Source: Actinomadura sp. KC06
Lineage (GTDB): Bacteria > Actinomycetota > Actinomycetes > Streptosporangiales > Streptosporangiaceae
Length of the DNA: 64,000 nt
NCBI RefSeq assembly: GCF_004348735.1
Contig: NZ_SMKT01000005.1
Span: 1 to 64,000, forward strand
Direction of reading: 5' to 3'
Shown: one piece after another, positions 1 through 11,396 of the stretch
How positions within the stretch are numbered: position 1 is the stretch's first letter
Layout of the letters: each line of letters starts with the position of its first letter
Translations under genes and position numbers: made by a program
Notes under the pieces: generated by a model
What the model was told of the DNA's origin: nothing
Database searches by the model: none
What the model saw: the letters and a program-made list of their open reading frames with translations, nothing else

Positions 1-143
1 CCCGGCAACCCCCGCCGGTACCCGGACCGGCGAGCGTCGGCTGGGGAGCTTCTTCGATTGTGCGTGAGCGGCCATCGCCGTGGCGATGCTCACACCGGGC
101 GGGAATGTATGACGTGGCACACTGGTTGCCAAGCATGAACGCG

Positions 144-319
144 TGCTCCGGGGTCGGTGAAATTCCGAACCGGCGGTGACAGTCCGCGACCCGGCCGAAG
201 CCATCGGCCGGTTGACCTGGTGGAACTCCAGGACCGACGGTGAAAGTCCGGATGGGAGGCAGCGCGCGGCACGTCCCTGCCCAGGGGCGTGCGCCGGCGT
301 ATCGACGTCCCCCGGAGCC
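144..319 (+). promoter_or_regulatory. FMN riboswitch (RFN element)
   Basis: The leader carries the recognisable RFN core: a first strand starting GCTCCGGGGTCGGTG, an internal block GAACCGGCGGTGACAGTC, a later block GACGGTGAAAGTCCGGATGGGAG, and a closing CCCCGGAGC that pairs back with the first strand (P1). It lies directly upstream of ribE, whose ribosome binding site AGGAGG starts about 7 nt after the closing strand. FMN riboswitches shut off riboflavin biosynthesis and transport genes when FMN is abundant. The short distance between P1 and the ribosome binding site favours control of translation initiation, which is inference. The 143 bases before it show no gene I can support. Confidence 0.93.
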
Positions 320-339
320 TGAACTAGGAGGCCCGGGAG

Positions 340-933
340 ATGTTCACAGGCATCGTCGAGGAACTCGGCGAGATCGTGCAGATCGAGCCGTCGGAGGGCT
401 CGGTCGCGCTCACGGTCCGTGGCGCGCTCGTCACGCAGGACGCCGCGCACGGCGCGTCGATCGCCGTCAACGGCGTCTGTCTCACCGTCGTGGACGTCAA
501 GGACGAGGTCTTCACCGCCGACGTCATCAAGGAGACCCTCGACAAGTCGAGCCTGGGGGCGCTGACGCCCGGCTCCAAGGTCAACCTGGAACGGCCCGTC
601 CGCCTCTCCGACCGGCTCGGCGGGCATCTCGTCCAGGGCCACGTGGACGGCGTCGGCGAGATCATCTCCCGCGAGCCGGGGGAGCGGTGGGACGTCGTCA
701 CCGTCTCCCTGCCGCCCGAGCTGGGACGTTACGTCGTGGACAAGGGCTCGATCACCGTCGACGGCATCAGCCTCACCGTCGTCGAGGCCGCAGCCGACCG
801 GTTCAGCGTCGCGCTCATCCCGACCACGCTCGCGCTCACCACGCTCGGCCACAAGAAGCCGGGCGACCCGGTGAACCTCGAAGTGGACGTCGTCGCCAAA
901 TACGTCGAACGCATGCTGGGCGACCGGCGATGA
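340..933 (+). CDS. ribE: Riboflavin synthase alpha chain
   Basis: A protein of 197 residues, the usual size, starting with the family signature [10 protein letters not shown]. It dismutates two 6,7-dimethyl-8-ribityllumazine molecules to riboflavin. Two homologous lumazine-binding halves are visible: the repeated VNGVCLTVV (about residues 43-51) and VDGISLTVV (about 140-148). The ATG follows an AGGAGG ribosome binding site within the riboswitch-controlled leader. Its stop codon overlaps the next start (ATGA), so the rib genes are translationally coupled. Confidence 0.97.
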   Translation: MFTGIVEELGEIVQIEPSEGSVALTVRGALVTQDAAHGASIAVNGVCLTVVDVKDEVFTADVIKETLDKSSLGALTPGSKVNLERPVRLSDRLGGHLVQGHVDGVGEIISREPGERWDVVTVSLPPELGRYVVDKGSITVDGISLTVVEAAADRFSVALIPTTLALTTLGHKKPGDPVNLEVDVVAKYVERMLGDRR

Positions 934-1579
934 ACTGGCTCGGCGCCGGATTCGAGGTTTTCGGCGAGCACATCCTCTGGACCGACCTCACCGGCAACGT
1001 CCTCTCGCTCGCCGTGGTGTGGCTCGCCATGCGCAAGACCCTCTGGACGTGGCCGGTGCAGCTCGCCGGTGCCTCACTTCTGCTCGCCGCGTCGCTGCAT
1101 GCGCACGTCCCAGGGAACGCTCTAAAACAAGTGCTCTTCTGCGGGCTCGCCGTCTACGGGTGGGCCATGTGGACTCGTGGACGGCGAGAAGCCCACGGGC
1201 TGATCGTCCGGCAGGCGACGCTCAAGGAACGCGCCATTCTGGCCGGTGCGCTCCTGGTCGGCACGGCGGTGGTCGCGCAACTGTTCATGCATCTGGAGTG
1301 GCTGAAGATCGCCTGGTCGCCGTGGGCGAACGCCTACATCTTCGTCGGCAGCGCGGTGGCGACCTTCGCGCAGAGCCGCGCGCTCGTCGACTTCTGGGTC
1401 GTCTGGGTGCTGGTCGACCTGGTCGGGGTGCCGCTGGCGCTCAAGTCCGGGCTGTACGTCTCCGGCGCCGTCTACGGGATCTTCTTCGTGATGGTGCTGG
1501 TCGGGTTCAGGAACTGGCTCCGGGAGTCCCGGGCCGTGCAGGGGGCGGCGGGCCCCAGAGAGAAGGCGGTGACCGCATC

Positions 1580-1583
<4 letters not shown>
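930..1583 (+). CDS. ribM: Riboflavin transporter RibM (PnuC family)
   Basis: A hydrophobic protein of 217 residues with about six to seven membrane segments and Trp-rich helices ([19 protein letters not shown]), typical of the PnuC nicotinamide-riboside transporter fold. Its place inside an FMN-riboswitch rib operon matches RibM of Streptomyces davaonensis and Corynebacterium, which facilitates riboflavin entry and trapping. The start ATG overlaps the ribE stop (ATGA), and its own stop overlaps the ribBA start. PnuC proper transports nicotinamide riboside. Here the operon context is what supports riboflavin as substrate. Confidence 0.88.
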
Positions 1584-3312
<1,729 letters not shown>

Positions 3313-3317
3313 GGGTC

Positions 3318-3337
3318 TCAGGGGCCTTCGTCCCTGA
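3318..3337 (+). terminator. Weak hairpin between ribH and hisG
   Basis: TCAGGG pairs with CCCTGA across an 8-nt loop. No T-tract follows. It could attenuate rib transcription before hisG, but the stem is short. Confidence 0.3.
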
Positions 3338-3402
3338 CCGGCTCGCACTCGGCTCTTGATCGTCCCGGGTTTTCACTCTCGTCCCATCGAAAGGCATATT
3401 CC

Positions 3403-4278
3403 GTGCTGTCACTCGTCCTGCCCAAGGGGTCGCTGGAGAAGGCGACCATGCAGCTGTTCGACGCCGCGGACCTCACCGTCCAGCGGACGTCGGACCGCGA
3501 CTACCGCGCGTCCATCGACGACCCGCGGATCGAGCGCGTCCGGGTGCTGCGGCCGCAGGAGATCCCGACCTACCTCGAACAGGGCCTGTTCGACCTCGGC
3601 ATCACCGGCCGCGACTGGATCACCGAGACCGACGCCGACGTGGTCAGCCTCGGCGAGCTGAAGTACTCCAAGGCGACGTCCAACCCCGTCCGCGTGATCA
3701 TGGCGGTGCCGGACGGCGCGCCCTGGCAGAAGGTGTCCGACCTGCCGGAGGGCGTCCGGATCTCCACCGAGTTCCCCGCGATGACGCGGCGGTTCCTGGA
3801 GAAGCACGGCGTCAAGGCGACGGTCGTCCCGTCCTACGGTGCGACCGAGGCGAAGGTCCCCGACATCGTGGACGCGATCGTCGACCTCACCGAGACCGGC
3901 TCGTCGCTGCGCAAGAACGGCCTGCGCATCCTCGACACGCTCCTGACCAGCTACACCGAGCTGGTCGCCAACCGCGACGCCTACGAGAACCCCGAGAAGC
4001 GCGCCGCGATGGAGGACATCTCGCTGCTTCTCCAGGGCGCGATCCGCGCGCGCGGCAACGTCCTGCTGAAGCTGAACGTCGCGCAGGCCGACCTGCAGAA
4101 GGTCCTGGACATCATGCCCTCGATGTCGTCGCCGACCGTCACCTCGCTGGCGGGCGGAGAGTCGAACGCGGTGGAGTCGGTGGTCGCCAAGCGCGGCGTG
4201 AACACGCTGATCCCGGCGCTCAAGGCCGCCGGCGCTCACGACATCCTCGAAATCCCGATCTCGAAGATCGTTGACTGA
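3403..4278 (+). CDS. hisG: ATP phosphoribosyltransferase, long form
   Basis: First enzyme of histidine biosynthesis, making phosphoribosyl-ATP from ATP and PRPP. The 291-residue length indicates the long homohexameric form, with a C-terminal ACT-like regulatory domain (about 215-291) that binds histidine for feedback. The N-terminus LVLPKGSLEK and the PRPP-binding region around DLTETGSSLRKNG are characteristic. The start is GTG preceded by GAAAGG. In many actinobacteria hisE sits between ribH and hisG. Here only 90 nt separate them, so hisE is absent from this spot. Confidence 0.96.
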   Translation: MLSLVLPKGSLEKATMQLFDAADLTVQRTSDRDYRASIDDPRIERVRVLRPQEIPTYLEQGLFDLGITGRDWITETDADVVSLGELKYSKATSNPVRVIMAVPDGAPWQKVSDLPEGVRISTEFPAMTRRFLEKHGVKATVVPSYGATEAKVPDIVDAIVDLTETGSSLRKNGLRILDTLLTSYTELVANRDAYENPEKRAAMEDISLLLQGAIRARGNVLLKLNVAQADLQKVLDIMPSMSSPTVTSLAGGESNAVESVVAKRGVNTLIPALKAAGAHDILEIPISKIVD

Positions 4279-4717
4279 GCCTCCGGCGCTGCCGACCGTG
4301 TGGCGTCCCCGCACCACCCGGATCGTCGCCTACCTCACGGCGGGCGTGATCATGCTCGGCCTGATCGCGCTCGCCGTGGTGGTGGCGCCCCAGTTCAAGA
4401 CGTTCGACCGCGTCCTGATCGTCGGGTTCGGCGCCTTCATGGCCTGGATCCTGCACATGCTGGCCCGCTGCCGCGTCGCGGCCGACGAGTCGGGCCTCAC
4501 GGTCGTCAACGCGTTCCGCACCCGCCGCCTCGAATGGCCCGAGGTCGTGGACGTCTCCATGACGACCGGCGACCCGTGGCCCACCCTCGACCTGGCGGAC
4601 GGCACGTCCCTCAGCGCGATGGGCATCAACGGCGCCGAGAAGACCCTCGCCGCCCGCCAGCTCGCCGAACTCCAGTCCCTCCTCCACACCCGAGGCGAGG
4701 CCCCCGACCCCCGCTGA
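4271..4717 (+). CDS. PH-domain-containing small membrane protein
   Basis: A protein of 148 residues with two membrane helices near the N-terminus (about 20-60) followed by a bacterial PH-like domain. The hallmark is the segment DESGLTVVNAFRTRRLEWPEVVDV, with W-x-E-V characteristic of these short actinobacterial proteins that commonly follow hisG. It starts at TTG, overlapping the hisG stop by 8 nt. An in-frame GTG about 28 nt downstream is an alternative. Function is unknown, possibly membrane-associated scaffolding. Confidence 0.75.
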   Translation: MTEPPALPTVWRPRTTRIVAYLTAGVIMLGLIALAVVVAPQFKTFDRVLIVGFGAFMAWILHMLARCRVAADESGLTVVNAFRTRRLEWPEVVDVSMTTGDPWPTLDLADGTSLSAMGINGAEKTLAARQLAELQSLLHTRGEAPDPR

Positions 4718-4728
4718 CGGCGGGCGGC

Positions 4729-5367
4729 TCAGAGGGCGGTGATGAGGGTGAGGGTGCCGGCGGTGATGAGGGCGGCGGCCCAGAGGCGGTCGAGGTTGAA
4801 CCAGGCGCGGCGCAGGACGGTCAGGCCGACGATCTCGTAGACGACGACGGCGATCGCGCCCGCGACGGCGAACATCGACAGGGTGTGCACGGCGGTGACG
4901 AACACGCCCGTCGAGACCGCGCTGCCGGACGCCGACGCCAGCCCGTGGTCGTGGCCCGCCGGAGCCGTCCCGGACGAGGTCAGCACGGGCAGCAGCATCA
5001 GGCCCGCGCCGTGCGCCGACGACATCAGGAACGACCACCCGGCGAGCTGCCACAGCGAGATCCGCATGCCGACCCAGCGGAAATGGCGCTTCGACAGCAG
5101 CCGCCACAGGCCGAACCCGGCCAGGACGGCGCCGCCGCCGATCGCGAGCGCCTGCGTCGCGACGACGGAGCGGGTGAGCGCGACGAGGATCGCGACCGCC
5201 CCGACGGACGCGGCGTGGCCCGCGGCGATGGCCGGGAGCGACTGCAGCACGAGGGTCCGGCTGCGCTCCTGGAAGCCGCGGGCCACGGCGAACAGCCAGC
5301 CCATGGCGGGGTTGACGCCGTGGAACGCGCCGAGCGCCACGAGGGCGGCGAGGGATCCTTCGGTCAC
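4729..5367 (-). CDS. Multi-pass membrane protein, putative metal or solute transporter
   Basis: A protein of 212 residues with about six hydrophobic segments. The first helix region has FHGVNPAMGWLFAVARG, an H-x-x-N-P-x-x-G arrangement that resembles the HxxxPGH signature of NicO/UreH-type metal exporters. A loop carries GHDHG, a possible metal-binding patch. The start lies 3 nt after the stop of the SBP56 gene, so it is almost certainly co-transcribed with the sulfur-oxidation-like genes upstream. Bacterial methanethiol oxidase is reported to need copper, so metal handling would fit. That role is inference. Confidence 0.6.
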   Translation of the reverse strand: MTEGSLAALVALGAFHGVNPAMGWLFAVARGFQERSRTLVLQSLPAIAAGHAASVGAVAILVALTRSVVATQALAIGGGAVLAGFGLWRLLSKRHFRWVGMRISLWQLAGWSFLMSSAHGAGLMLLPVLTSSGTAPAGHDHGLASASGSAVSTGVFVTAVHTLSMFAVAGAIAVVVYEIVGLTVLRRAWFNLDRLWAAALITAGTLTLITAL

Positions 5368-5370
5368 GGG

Positions 5371-6771
5371 TCAGGGGTAGCAGTAGGAATCGGAGGAGGC
5401 GTCGCCGCCTTGCAGGCGCGTCTGGTGCGGGCGGAGCCCGCGGAACGCTTCGCCGTTCGGGAAGAAGCGCCGGTCGAAGGTGAAAGCGTCGGGAGTGGAG
5501 TCGAGTTTCGCCATCCACGCGCCGACCCCGTCGGGGAAGAACTGGTCGTCCCAGGAGCCGTAGAGCGAGTTGGTGATGTAGACGCGTTCTCCGTCGCGGC
5601 TTACCTCCACCATCTGCGGGCCGCCTGCGAGGGGCCGGTCAGGATCGGCGGGATGGGGTGTCCTGTTGACGATGCCGCCGATGCGGACGGAGCCTGCCTC
5701 TACCGGGTTGAACGGGTCGCTGACGTTGTAGCGCTTCAGCTCGCCGGTGCCCCAGCACGACACGTACAGCCACTGGTCGTCGACGGAGAGGTCGATGTCG
5801 GTGATGAGTGGCGGGACTGCGCCGAAGGGCTGGATGACTGGGGGAAGGGATGAGGCGTCTGCGGGCTCTGCAGGAATGGTGATGACCTTCTTGGCCGCCC
5901 AGGCGTCGCCGTCGTGGTGCCAGAGCCAGACGGACGCCGACAAGTCCTCGACGTTGACGACCACTCCCGCGAACCCGTACAGCTTGGTCGGATCGTGCGC
6001 GGGACGCAGTTCCAGCACCATCTGGTGTTCGTCGCCCAGGTCCACGGTCTGGACGTGCTTGCGCTTGCGCAGGTCGAAGAAGTTCAGCGAGTGCCCGTAC
6101 TTGCGGCCGAGGAGCAGTTCGGCGACGACGCCGTCCTCCACCATGGACGGCGTGCCCCACTCGGACGTGACGAGGACGTCGTGCGCGATGTGCCACCAGG
6201 CGTCGTAGGCGAAGTACTGCGGTCCGCGGTCGACCTCCCAGCGGCCGAGCACGTCGAAGGAGGTGTGGTCGAGGAGGGCGATGCCGCCGGGCCCGTCCTC
6301 GCCGTTCGCGCCGCCGAGCGCCGTCAAGTACAAGCCCTCGGGCCCGCAGTGGACGGTGTGCGGACGCGAATACCCGGCACGTTTGGCCAGCTCGTCCGGC
6401 TCAAGAACCTTGACGATCTTCGGTGCGACAGGGTCGTCCTTGGTGTCGATGACGTACACCCGCGACGACCGCAGCCCCGGGACGATCAGGTAGCGGCGTT
6501 CGACGTGTGGATGCGGCGACCCGGGGCACAAGGCGCTGCTGCACGCGTTCCATCCGAAATGGTGCAGCTCGTCGCCGAGGAAGGGCAGGTCCGTCCAGCC
6601 GACGACGGAGCCGTAGGAGGCGGAGCCCGGGTCGACGTCCAGCACGGCGATCGCGTCCGGTTTCGCGGCGGTCCGGTCGAACGCGGCCACGTAGGCGAGC
6701 TTCTCGGCCGGCGCGGACGCGGCGTCGCGCGGGGAGGCGTAGAAGGTCGGGTCTGGCGTCCACAAAGCCAT
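5371..6771 (-). CDS. SBP56 family protein, putative methanethiol oxidase
   Basis: A protein of 466 residues matching the selenium-binding protein 56 / SELENBP1 family over its full length: FYASPRDA near the N-terminus, the conserved Cys in GWNACSS (about residue 74), PHTVHCGPEG, VTSEWGTP and ITDIDLSVDD. Characterised bacterial members (MtoX) oxidise methanethiol to formaldehyde, hydrogen peroxide and hydrogen sulfide. The start ATG is preceded by AAAGGACG. It lies between a Tat-exported sulfite-oxidase-like enzyme 10 nt upstream and a membrane protein 3 nt downstream, forming a likely three-gene sulfur operon. No signal peptide is obvious, unlike many MtoX proteins. Confidence 0.85.
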   Translation of the reverse strand: MALWTPDPTFYASPRDAASAPAEKLAYVAAFDRTAAKPDAIAVLDVDPGSASYGSVVGWTDLPFLGDELHHFGWNACSSALCPGSPHPHVERRYLIVPGLRSSRVYVIDTKDDPVAPKIVKVLEPDELAKRAGYSRPHTVHCGPEGLYLTALGGANGEDGPGGIALLDHTSFDVLGRWEVDRGPQYFAYDAWWHIAHDVLVTSEWGTPSMVEDGVVAELLLGRKYGHSLNFFDLRKRKHVQTVDLGDEHQMVLELRPAHDPTKLYGFAGVVVNVEDLSASVWLWHHDGDAWAAKKVITIPAEPADASSLPPVIQPFGAVPPLITDIDLSVDDQWLYVSCWGTGELKRYNVSDPFNPVEAGSVRIGGIVNRTPHPADPDRPLAGGPQMVEVSRDGERVYITNSLYGSWDDQFFPDGVGAWMAKLDSTPDAFTFDRRFFPNGEAFRGLRPHQTRLQGGDASSDSYCYP

Positions 6772-6781
6772 GATCGTCCTT

Positions 6782-8086
6782 TCAGATGACGGTGACCGGG
6801 TGCCGTACCACGGCGCCGAAGAGGTAGCCGAGCGTGTTGTGGGGGACGGTCGCGGGCTGGGTCGCGCCGGTCTCGTCGGTGGCGCGCGCAAGCAGCTCGT
6901 ACGATCCCGGGCGCTGGGGCCGCCAGGGGAACTCCCAGCGCGTCCATCCGCGCGGGTCCGGGCGGCGGTCGCGGAGGCGGGCGGCGCGCCAGGTCGCGCC
7001 GCCGTCCGCGCTGACCTCGACCCGCCGGATCCGGCCGCCGCCCGACCAGGACCGGCCGCGCAGGGCGAGCGGCCGCGCCGCGGGCAGCGTCGCGTCCCAG
7101 GGCAGCTCGAACGCGGACTTGACGTTCATCGTGGTCAGCGGGGCCGACCCGTCCGGCGGGTACTCGGGGCCGAAGAGCCGGTAGTAGCGGGTGTTCCAGG
7201 GTGAGAACAGCGGCTCGTCCGCCACCTGGATGTCGCCGAGCCATTTCACGGACGCGATGCCGACCCACGACGGCACGGCCAGGCGGACCGGATGGCCGTG
7301 GTCGGGCGGCAGGGGCGCGCCGTTCATGCGGTAGGCGAGCAGGACGTCCTTCATCGCCTTCGCGACGGGGAGGGGGCGCCGCACGCGGCCGAGGTTCTCG
7401 CCCTTGTCCACGTAGTCAGCGTCCAGTCCGCGCGGCATGATGTCCACGGCCTCGCGGGTTATACCTGCGCGCCTCAGCACCGTCGACAGCCGGACGCCGT
7501 GCCACCGCGCCACGCCCACCGCGCCCAGCCTCCACGGGGTGCCCGAGGCCCCCTGCCCCTGCTGGGACGCGAAGAAGCCGCGCCCGTTGCCCGTGCACTC
7601 GATGGACGCCGTGAGGGTCTCGGCGGGGAGGCCGAGCAGGTCTTCGTAGGTGAGCTCGATCGGACGGTCTTCGGTCGGGCGCCCGGCCAGGCCGGTGCCC
7701 CACAGTTTGAGGCGCCAGGTGCGCGGGTCGATGAGCGGCGTGGCGGTGTGGTTGCGGACAAAGAACCGGTCGGCGGGCGTCAGGTAGCCCTGCCGGTGCA
7801 TGGCCTCCCAGCGCATCTCGGCGTTGGTCCCGTGCTGGATGAACAGCTCCGGCGGGAGCGGCTTGACGATCCCGCCGGAAGCGGTGCCCGCCCGTGCGGC
7901 GCCGGCCCGCGCGGCGGTCGCCGCCGCCGCGGGAGGGCCGAGCGCGGTCAGCAGGCCGCCGCCGAGCCCGGCGGTCAGTCCCGCGCCGGCGGAGAGGCGC
8001 AGCAGCGCGCGCCGGGAGGGGGAGCGGAGGCGTTCGTAGGTCGCTTCGTCGGTCAGGTCGGGGTCGTCCCGGTCACCGGTTCGCAT
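6782..8086 (-). CDS. Sulfite oxidase-like molybdopterin oxidoreductase, Tat-exported
   Basis: A protein of 434 residues. The N-terminus carries a twin-arginine signal (SPSRRALLRL, about 23-32) followed by a Gly/Ala-rich hydrophobic stretch. The oxidoreductase molybdopterin-binding domain contains the Mo-ligating Cys in SIECTGNGRG (about residue 162). The C-terminal part is the Mo-co oxidoreductase dimerisation (Ig-like) domain (VEVSADGGATWR). The family oxidises sulfite to sulfate, or acts as SorT/YedY-like enzymes outside the membrane. It is the first gene of the operon with the SBP56 gene, so it could oxidise sulfite derived from methanethiol sulfide. The start ATG has no strong ribosome binding site; a palindrome sits 27 nt upstream. 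Confidence 0.85.
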   Translation of the reverse strand: MRTGDRDDPDLTDEATYERLRSPSRRALLRLSAGAGLTAGLGGGLLTALGPPAAAATAARAGAARAGTASGGIVKPLPPELFIQHGTNAEMRWEAMHRQGYLTPADRFFVRNHTATPLIDPRTWRLKLWGTGLAGRPTEDRPIELTYEDLLGLPAETLTASIECTGNGRGFFASQQGQGASGTPWRLGAVGVARWHGVRLSTVLRRAGITREAVDIMPRGLDADYVDKGENLGRVRRPLPVAKAMKDVLLAYRMNGAPLPPDHGHPVRLAVPSWVGIASVKWLGDIQVADEPLFSPWNTRYYRLFGPEYPPDGSAPLTTMNVKSAFELPWDATLPAARPLALRGRSWSGGGRIRRVEVSADGGATWRAARLRDRRPDPRGWTRWEFPWRPQRPGSYELLARATDETGATQPATVPHNTLGYLFGAVVRHPVTVI

Positions 8087-8112
8087 GGCTCCGATGCTGC
8101 TCAGCGACCGTC

Positions 8113-8128
8113 GGAAAGTCAACTTTCC
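8113..8128. promoter_or_regulatory. Perfect palindrome, candidate operator
   Basis: GGAAAGT-CA-ACTTTCC has perfect 7-nt arms and lies in the 134-bp divergent region between the sulfite-oxidase-like gene and coxD. Its position close upstream of the minus-strand start suggests a repressor site. The cognate regulator is not evident. Confidence 0.5.
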
Positions 8129-8220
8129 ATACCGATTTACTTGGATTAATGCGGGGATGTCCGGGCATGTGCGTCGTCCGTCCGGCTGAGTAGCCTGAGA
8201 CCCGTGGGGAGACGGCGGCG

Positions 8221-9097
<877 letters not shown>

Positions 9098-9114
<17 letters not shown>

Positions 9115-10261
9115 GCCGGACGTGGAGCGGGACGTCACCGAGACGATGGTCGGGTTCGCCAGGACGCTGCGCGCGGCGGGCGGCGCCGCCGATCCCGAGC
9201 GGGTGCAGGCGATGCTGGCGGCGCTCGACCATCTCGACGTCCTCGACCCGTCCGACGTGTACTGGGCCGGACGCCTGACGATGTGCGCCGACCCCGACGA
9301 CCTCGCCCGCTACGACCGGTGCTTCGCCGCGTACTTCTCCGGAGCGACGGCCCGTCCGGGGCGCAGGCCGCCGCCGCCCGTGGTCGTCCGCCGGACGACG
9401 ATGCCCGACCCGGGCACGGCCGACGGCGGTGAGCGGAACGACGGGCTGAAGGCGGCGACCGCCAGCGCCGTCGAGGTGCTGCGCGACCGGGACATGGCGC
9501 GGCTGACGGCCGCCGAGCGCGCCGAGGTCGCCCGCCTCATCGCGGCGCTTGACGCGGGCGCCGAGCGGCGCAGGTCGCGCAGGTTCGCGCCCGCGCCCAC
9601 CGGACGGCTCGACCCCGCGCGGACCATCCGGGAGACGCTGCGCCGCGGCGGCGAGACGTCCCTGCTGAAACGCCGGACGCACCGCACCCGCCCCCGCCGC
9701 GTCGTGCTGATCGTGGACGTCAGCGGATCGATGAGCCCGTACGCCGACGCCCTGCTGCGCTTCGCCCACGCCCTGTCGATTTCCAGCGGGGCACGCTCCG
9801 GCGGGCGCGGCGTGGAGGTGTTCAGCGCCGGGACGCGCCTGACCCGCCTCACCCGCGAGCTGCGGCACCGCGACGCGGACGCGGCGATGGCGGCGGCGTC
9901 CGCGGCGATCCCGGACTGGAGCGGCGGCACCCGGCTCGGCGAGGAGCTCAAGGAGTTCCTCGACCGGTTCGGGCAGCGCGGCCTGGCCCGCGGCGCGGTC
10001 GTGGTGATCGCCTCGGACGGCTGGGAGCGCGGCGACGCCGGCCTGCTCGGCGAGCAGATGGCGCGGCTGCACCGGCTGGCGCACCGGGTGGTGTGGGCGA
10101 ACCCGCATAAGGCGCGTCCCGGGTACGAGCCGCTGACGGCGGGGATGGCGGCGGCGCTGCCGCACGTCGACGACTTCACGTCCGGGCACAGCCTCGCGGC
10201 GCTGGAAGAGCTGGCCCGCCTCGTCGGCGGCGGCTCAGGGAAGGGGAGCGCACATGCGTGA
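9098..10261 (+). CDS. coxE: VWA-domain protein, CoxE-like
   Basis: A protein of 387 residues with a C-terminal von Willebrand A domain whose MIDAS motif DVSGSMS sits at about residue 207. The N-terminal part matches CoxE proteins, partners of the MoxR ATPase CoxD. Together they act as a chaperone pair on molybdenum hydroxylases. GTG at 9098 overlaps the coxD end by 17 nt. An in-frame GTG at 9122, preceded by GGGGGG, is an equally good start. The stop overlaps the next gene start by 8 nt. Confidence 0.88.
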
Positions 10262-11378
10262 CGTGCTGGACGACATCGCCCGCTGGTACGCGTCCGGGGA
10301 GACGTTCGGGCTCGCGACCGTCGTGAACACCTTCCGCAGCGCGCCGCGCCCGCCGGGCGCGGCGATGGCGGTGTCGGCCTCCGGCGAGGTGGCGGGCAGC
10401 GTGTCCGGCGGCTGTGTCGAGGGCGCCGTCTACGAGCTGGCGCAGTCGGTGATGGAGAGCGGCGAGCCCGTCGTCCAGCGGTACGGGGTGAGCGACGACG
10501 ACGCGTTCGCGGTCGGCCTGACCTGCGGCGGGATCCTCGACGTGCTCGTGGAGCCGGTCGGCCGGGCGACGTTCCCCGAGTTCGCGGGCGTGGCCGCGTC
10601 CATCGGGGCGCGCGAGCCGGTCGCGGTCGCCACCGTCGTCGCGGGGCCGGGGACGATCGGCGCGCGCCGCGTGATCTGGGCCGACCGCGCGTCCGGGTCG
10701 CTCGCGCCGGACGCGCCCCACGCCGCCCGCCTCGACGCCGCCGTCGACGACGACGCGCGCGGCATGCTCGCGCAGGGCCTCACCGGCCAGCGCCACTACG
10801 GCCGCGAGGGGGAGCGGCGGCTGGACGAGCTGGCCGTCTTCGTCCACTCGTTCGCGCCGCCGCCCCGCCTGCTGGTGTTCGGCGCGATCGACTTCGCCGC
10901 CGCCGTGGCCCGGATCGGCAAGTTCCTCGGCTACCACGTGACCGTGTGCGACGCGCGCCCCGTGTTCGCGACGCCCAAGCGGTTCCCGGAGGCGGACGAG
11001 GTCGTGGTCAAGTGGCCGCACAAGTACCTGCAGGAGACGGGCGCCGACGTCGACGCGCGGACGGCGATCTGCGTCCTGACCCACGACCCCAAGTTCGACG
11101 TGCCGCTGCTGGAGGTGGCGCTGCGCACCGATGCCGGGTACGTCGGCGCGATGGGGTCGCGCCGCACCCACGACGACCGCCTCGCCCGGCTCCGGGAGGC
11201 GGGCCTGTCCGAGACCGAGCTGGCGCGGCTGCGCTCGCCGATCGGGCTGGACCTCGGCGCCCGCACGCCGGAGGAGACCGCGGTGTCGATCGCGGCGGAG
11301 CTCGTCCAGCTCCGATGGGGCGGGTCGGGGCGCCCGCTCACCGACACCACCGGCAGGATCCACGCCGACGCGCCCTGA
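10254..11378 (+). CDS. XdhC/CoxF family molybdenum-hydroxylase maturation protein
   Basis: A protein of 374 residues. The N-terminal XdhC/CoxI domain has SVSGGCVEGAV (about 43-53) and LTCGGILDV. The C-terminal Rossmann domain (XdhC_C) has LLVFGAIDFA and the motif GYVGAMGSRRTHDDR. XdhC binds and sulfurates the molybdenum cofactor before insertion into xanthine-dehydrogenase-family enzymes. The start ATG follows AAGGGGAG. Its likely client is the CoxMSL-like enzyme encoded 10 kb downstream. Confidence 0.9.
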   Translation: MRDVLDDIARWYASGETFGLATVVNTFRSAPRPPGAAMAVSASGEVAGSVSGGCVEGAVYELAQSVMESGEPVVQRYGVSDDDAFAVGLTCGGILDVLVEPVGRATFPEFAGVAASIGAREPVAVATVVAGPGTIGARRVIWADRASGSLAPDAPHAARLDAAVDDDARGMLAQGLTGQRHYGREGERRLDELAVFVHSFAPPPRLLVFGAIDFAAAVARIGKFLGYHVTVCDARPVFATPKRFPEADEVVVKWPHKYLQETGADVDARTAICVLTHDPKFDVPLLEVALRTDAGYVGAMGSRRTHDDRLARLREAGLSETELARLRSPIGLDLGARTPEETAVSIAAELVQLRWGGSGRPLTDTTGRIHADAP

Positions 11379-11384
11379 CCGCAC

Positions 11385-11390
11385 TACCCT
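11385..11390 (+). promoter_or_regulatory. -10 element TACCCT of a leaderless promoter
   Basis: TACCCT ends 6 nt before the ATG of the mocA-like gene, the spacing expected when transcription starts at the initiation codon. No Shine-Dalgarno sequence is seen. Confidence 0.45.
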
Positions 11391-11396
11391 CGCGGA

